Part shown: in pieces, positions 59,412-64,000 of the stretch | How positions within the stretch are numbered: position 1 is the stretch's first letter | Layout: the number at the start of each line of letters is the position of its first letter | Assembly (NCBI GenBank): GCA_029931535.1 | Contig: JAQPZY010001665.1 | Span: forward strand, 3,592,501-3,656,500 | Direction: 5' to 3' | Length of the DNA: 64,000 bases | From: Margaritifera margaritifera | Lineage: Eukaryota > Mollusca > Bivalvia > Unionida > Margaritiferidae | Program-made: the position numbers and the translations under genes | Notes under the pieces: generated by a model | What the model was told of the DNA's origin: nothing | What the model saw: the letters and a program-made list of their open reading frames with translations, nothing else | Databases searched by the model: none

Positions 59412-61207
59412 TGATACCACTGTCATCACGGCTTTTTCTTACATATATCATGATGTCATTTTTGACATGAGATTTTAAAATACGTATCACATAGAAACAA
59501 ATTATGATGTGAAGATATAAACCTTAGTAGCTCATTTAGTCGTATGATAAGAGACAATTGTAAAGAAAAATGGGCTAAAATGTGAGTTTCTTTGTTTTAA
59601 AAAGACCAGCAAGGAAAAAACACATTTCAGATCATGTTTTAATATGTCAATATAAATGACCACTTGTAGGGTTAATAATGTCGCACCTTTCCTCTGATCT
59701 GATATAACGTCTTTAGATTTCTTATAGGACAGGAGTTTCTGAATCGATATATGTAACATATGAAACACCGCCGATAGTGAGAAATGAAATATAGAAGACA
59801 GATGACAAGAATTGGTCAGGCCAATTGATACAATTGGGCATATTCCAATGTATCGAATATCAAAAATACAATACTCCTCGTAAAATGTCCTAAAGAAAGA
59901 CTGATGTTCTTCGGTATGGATTGGTTTATAAAATTAAATACTTGAAAGATAATACAATAAATATAATGACCCTTTTTATGTTGTCAAAGAAACTTGCCTA
60001 CATTAAAGTTTTGCAAGATGAGTAAAATGGGAAAATAACACAAGTCTATAGCTTCCAGACAAAACTTTGAGACTACGACTCCTTCACTTGCTCGAGGCTA
60101 TTGACAGCACCTGCCATGTTGTTTTATTATGCTTCAATAATTACATTCAAAAGAGTAGACTGTAATAGTGTTTGCATGCCAAGAGAGCCAATAAAGCTAC
60201 ATATCAAAGCAATGTTATTAATACCGTTTTTTCTGAATTTCATCCCTGGTAGTTTTTGTTAAAGCAAGTTAAGATTTTTATTTCTATCAATCCCTCTTAA
60301 ATTAAAACAAACAAGAAAATCAGTTTGATTCGATTTTTTTAAACCGGATAACATAATTTTCCATGAAAACCTTCAGATTATTCACGCAGCCAGCAGATGA
60401 ATAGTAGAAAACAATCAGCCTTTTAAAATAAGAAATATAGGATCTGAGATGACAGTACCTTTTGTAAAAGTCTTTGTTCCAAATACTATATTTATGGAAG
60501 CTACATTGTTATGGAGGCTACATTGTTTTCGCTGTAATGTTTCCAACTTAGAACAAACTAGATATAAATTCATAGCAATATACATGATTATTTCTATCAA
60601 GTTCCCTAAAAGCCTTGCTAGATTACTGAAGGAAGCAGACACAGAATTGACAATGTCGCAACTAGACATTATATAAATTCAATCTGAATCCTTCAAATCT
60701 CTAGAGATCATAGCTCACGCAGGACATGTGAAGATATCTTGCGTCTGTGTTATTAGGCAAGTCAGATCAATCTCATTAAATCACCACACATACTTTGCGT
60801 ATGTGCATCTGATCAAAATTCGCATTACTCTATTAATTTTCTTGTTTGTCTCTCAATGCTCCATCCAGTAGCAATACCTGAATTCAGTGCATTCAGGTGT
60901 GTTTATTATTTGTATCATATATGTAACACATTGGAATTGTGTTACAAGCGTCAAATTTATATCGTGTTTTTCATAATGATATTATCTATAGACCTTTCAC
61001 CAACAGCATGATATAAATGTTACCAGAAAAAATGTTTAGTGATAAGAGATTCACTTTTTTGTAATTAAGTATGCACCATTACATATAACCTTATTTTGAC
61101 AGATGATAATTATGACCACTGTACTTACAAAGAAAACATTACATACGCCAGTGAATCGGTTACTTCAATAAGAGATACGAAAACAACAACAGTCTAGGAA
61201 GTCAAGG
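59409..61207. other. Non-coding or intronic stretch
   Basis: It contains an open frame of 84 minus-strand codons at 60669-60415 with an AAAAG|GTACTG donor-like end; unsupported as an exon. If the exon at 61.2-61.4 kb is real, this may be its downstream intron. Confidence 0.35.
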
Positions 61208-61215
61208 TTACTTAC

Positions 61216-61434
61216 TAACACATTACAAGCAGCCAGTCCGGCATTTAGGGCGACTGTCAGATATAACGTTTTAGTTTCCACTAAGCGATTTGTAATTTTC
61301 GTTAAGGAATAGTTTTGCTGCGATCTAAAGTGCAATCGATAATTTCCAGACATAAGGAGGTTTCCAAATGGTTCTCTAGGTACAGGTTTCTTTGGAAGCC
61401 ATATATTACAGCAACTGATCCAGAATGACTTGAT
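61216..61434 (-). CDS. Orphan exon candidate, 219 bp, unidentified
   Basis: On the minus strand a good acceptor (ttattcccttgcttgcag) precedes 61434 and a strong donor (TTA|GTAAGT) follows 61216. The 219 bp between are open in phase 0 for exactly 73 codons, beginning IKSFWISCCNIWLPKKPVPR and ending in a mildly hydrophobic LYLTVALNAGLAACNVL. The exon candidate at 43941-44159 has the same length, strand and phase and a vaguely similar ending (IQLQNAVFFA), so the two may belong to one gene family, though the similarity is weak. No domain is recognised. Adjacent exons were not found. Confidence 0.45.
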
Positions 61435-61842
61435 CTGCAAGCAAGGGAATAACACGTAATTTAACTTTTTTTGCTCCTAGTTCAACAACAGTCAAATTTC
61501 CTACCATTTTTACGACATATGTACGGTGAGAAGAATGTTAAAAACATACTAGTTATTTCTCTGTTACTTGGAAAATCTCGGTTGATATTTCTTTTTTGCA
61601 TATTTATTCATAGCGTTCTTCATACGTCATATAAGTTGAACATAGCAATCCCATTGTTATACCTTTAAAGGTTGCTTTTAATTATTTTCTGTCTTCTTAG
61701 ATATTACATTTGCATTCTTGAAAATACCGGTAATGCAATGCAAAAACTAGGAAATATACTTGGAAATACAGCTCAAGTTCAAAAGCTAAATACCGCTTGA
61801 AAATACAATTCCAGTAAAACCATAAGGTAAACAGATACAAAA

Positions 61843-61873
<31 letters not shown>

Positions 61874-63081
61874 TAAGAACAAAGTAAAGATTATTTAAAC
61901 ATGTTTTATGCAGCAATTTCATCTAGTCGTTCGTATTTCAGTAAACAACTGGTCTCATAAGTATCATGTATGCATGCATATGCGAATGGTTTATATTATA
62001 TCCATGAGACATACGATTCCAGCACTACGCATATTTTATATCGCTCCTTAACACTGTTTGAGTTTAGCTTCAAAATGTTCTAAAACAGTATTCCAATGCC
62101 CTTTAATTGGACACTAGTTTCTTATATTTTTGCACCTTCGTAACAATTCATTTTTCTGATAATAATTTGAATATCCCCATGGCGATAAATCCACTGTAAA
62201 TGCAATAGCCATTTAAAAAAATCTAATTTTTCACACAGATCTGTACGGGAAATATTTGCCATTTTTTAGTCTTACAAAGTAAGAGGAAATGCAGTTTGAA
62301 ATTTTGAAACTAAAATGACATCAATTTTTCCTTTAACACATGCATATTTTGAGTTTGCCCTTAATTATTCTTAAATGCATTCATTCAACATATATACCAA
62401 AAGATTTATTCAAATTTGTACGCAAAATATTATTACGTCAACAAAAGTTAATATTGGGCAAAAATTAATAGTCTGGACGAGAGTTTGAGTAAATATAAAC
62501 AAATAAAGTTATGTTCACTTTTTGACAGTGCACACTGTGATATATGGTTTTAATAGATAAATCAATACAATTATTGTGGGTGTCCTTTGTAGAAGTATAA
62601 CGGATGCTCGCATGCCTTATATTTTACCTACAGGAAGTTGAGCACTTTTACGAGATATTGATTTTCAAAGGAAATGAAATATTACTTCTTCAAGCAATCC
62701 GATATATAACTGTGACTAAATATTTTGGAATTTATGGCATTTACGTTTGAAAATGATAAAACTGTCTCAGCAATGCATTCAAATGTGTATTAATTAAAGA
62801 CAAAAATTTGTGAGTTGGTGTTTTTTTTCGGAATTATAAAAGAATGTGTATCATCTCTCGAAAATATTTAAAAATTAATCTAAACTATGCGGGATCATTT
62901 GATCTGACACCACATGCAAGTTGTTCGGAACTAAGTACGTGAGAAGAAATATTTTAGGAGAAAATATTAATATTATTTACTGATTACCAAGTCATTAAAA
63001 TATATAACATCGGATGGTTTTATACGAAATATTGGAGAAGTCATTCAATGAAGACATTTGTTTCACTGTCATAACCAATTA

Positions 63082-63084
<3 letters not shown>
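61435..63084. other. Non-coding stretch, nothing identified
   Basis: It includes an interrupted poly-A tract at 61845-61872 whose minus-strand polyphenylalanine frame is an artefact. No gene, repeat array or RNA gene seen. Confidence 0.5.
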
Positions 63085-63143
<59 letters not shown>

Positions 63144-63169
63144 GGGGGGGGTGTGGGTGTGGATGTGAT
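63085..63169. repeat. (AT)n tract followed by a G-rich run
   Basis: About 28 AT units (63085-63140) pass directly into gtgggggggggtgtgggtgtgg, an abrupt AT-to-G-rich junction. Confidence 0.97.
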
Positions 63170-63603
63170 ATACCTTTGCGTAAGGGAGTATGTTTAAATC
63201 AACAAAATAACAGAAACTTAACTAAGCAAATTATAACCAGTAGTTATATTTTTCATCGAGACAGTGATCGAAGCAAATCTCCAGTAACATGCAAAATAAT
63301 GGACTGCACGCACCAACTTAGAACAGACATCCCAACAATAGACTGACCGCGGTGTATACTTATTTGTTTACGATTACAATTTCTCAGAATCTTTCAATGC
63401 AAAACAAGAGAGAATGTATATAGAATGTGCTTCTGCCAATAATGCATCTCTATTTTTCCAGTCACTTGCACGCACTTTATTTATTTAATCATTTTTAGCT
63501 TTGAGTGGAAATAAGACAATGTAGATTGAATCAAGTAAAAACTTACTGTTGACTAAATGTTTATCAGACCGTTTATAATTTCAACCTTCTGTTGTCCATT
63601 TAT

Positions 63604-63607
<4 letters not shown>
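63170..63607. other. Non-coding stretch, nothing identified
   Basis: A plus-strand frame continues through the AT and G-rich repeats for about 60 further codons, with no recognised domain. Confidence 0.45.

Positions 63608-63672
<65 letters not shown>
63608..63672. repeat. (TA)n microsatellite
   Basis: About 32 TA units. The remaining 63673-64000 shows nothing I can identify. Confidence 0.98.
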
Positions 63673-63677
<5 letters not shown>

Positions 63678-64000
63678 CCTGGATTACACATGCTTATAAT
63701 AATACCAGTTAATCGGGACACTATAGGAACAAATCGGCTGGTGTGCGGTAAAACGGGAAAAAGTCAATTCTCCAGACATCTTGGAATGGGTTGGTATGGT
63801 GACAAATGAGAATCTAATGTTAAATTCGTCCATAGGTTTAACAATGTCAGCTCTTATCGGGATTATGTGAAGTTAACATTGTGGGACAATATGGATATAT
63901 GCGGGAATCGAAAATTGAACGCAACACACATCCTTACAAAGCTGATAATAGAGTACCTATTGGGCGTCAACTGACTTAATATTAAAAGGTCAAGTGACTC

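Overview
This is an AT-rich, repeat-dense animal (metazoan) nuclear genome window. Evidence for this: a spliced, intronless-coding rhodopsin-class GPCR; tandem and dinucleotide repeats every few kilobases, including nine long (AT)n tracts; mariner and LINE relics; and a nearly intact LTR retrotransposon. The GPCR and LINE styles suggest a lophotrochozoan, most likely a mollusc. That assignment is an inference, not something the sequence proves.

Layout. 1-7.2 kb: no intact gene. Protein-like minus-strand strings are broken by stops and frame changes, and a decayed mariner copy lies at 3.7-4.6 kb. 7.2-16.4 kb: essentially non-coding, with a 31-bp minisatellite, GA and AT tracts and one GC/G-rich island at 15.7-15.95 kb. 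16.65-17.89 kb (minus): the only convincing intact host gene, a 413-residue class A GPCR with a splice acceptor just upstream of its start codon. 18-31 kb: non-coding, rich in minisatellites (a 12-copy A/B alternating array at 19.8-20.4 kb), plus a 263-bp TIR element with TA ends at 25.2 kb. 33-48 kb and 56-57 kb: an old, diverged segmental duplication array. Paralogous blocks keep their order and some apparent minus-strand splice sites, which suggests a decaying gene family I cannot name. One copy holds a 43/140-bp satellite split by a LINE fragment. 36.9-37.0 kb: a 60-bp-arm hairpin. 58-64 kb: mostly empty, with one good orphan exon candidate at 61.2-61.4 kb.

The best-supported and most interesting element is a 6,528-bp LTR retrotransposon at 49115-55642 (minus strand). 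It has 749-bp LTRs with about six mismatches, TGTTA/TAACA ends, a perfect 5-bp target duplication (CTGAC), a tRNA-Pro-like primer site and a polypurine tract. Its reverse transcriptase, RNase H and GPY/F integrase are Ty3/Gypsy-like, but the domain order is gag-protease-integrase-RT-RNase H, the order normally typical of Ty1/Copia. Its gag has a SCAN-like capsid region. This matches the Gmr1-like group. Only two coding lesions are visible, so it is a young insertion, and it landed inside the older duplication array.
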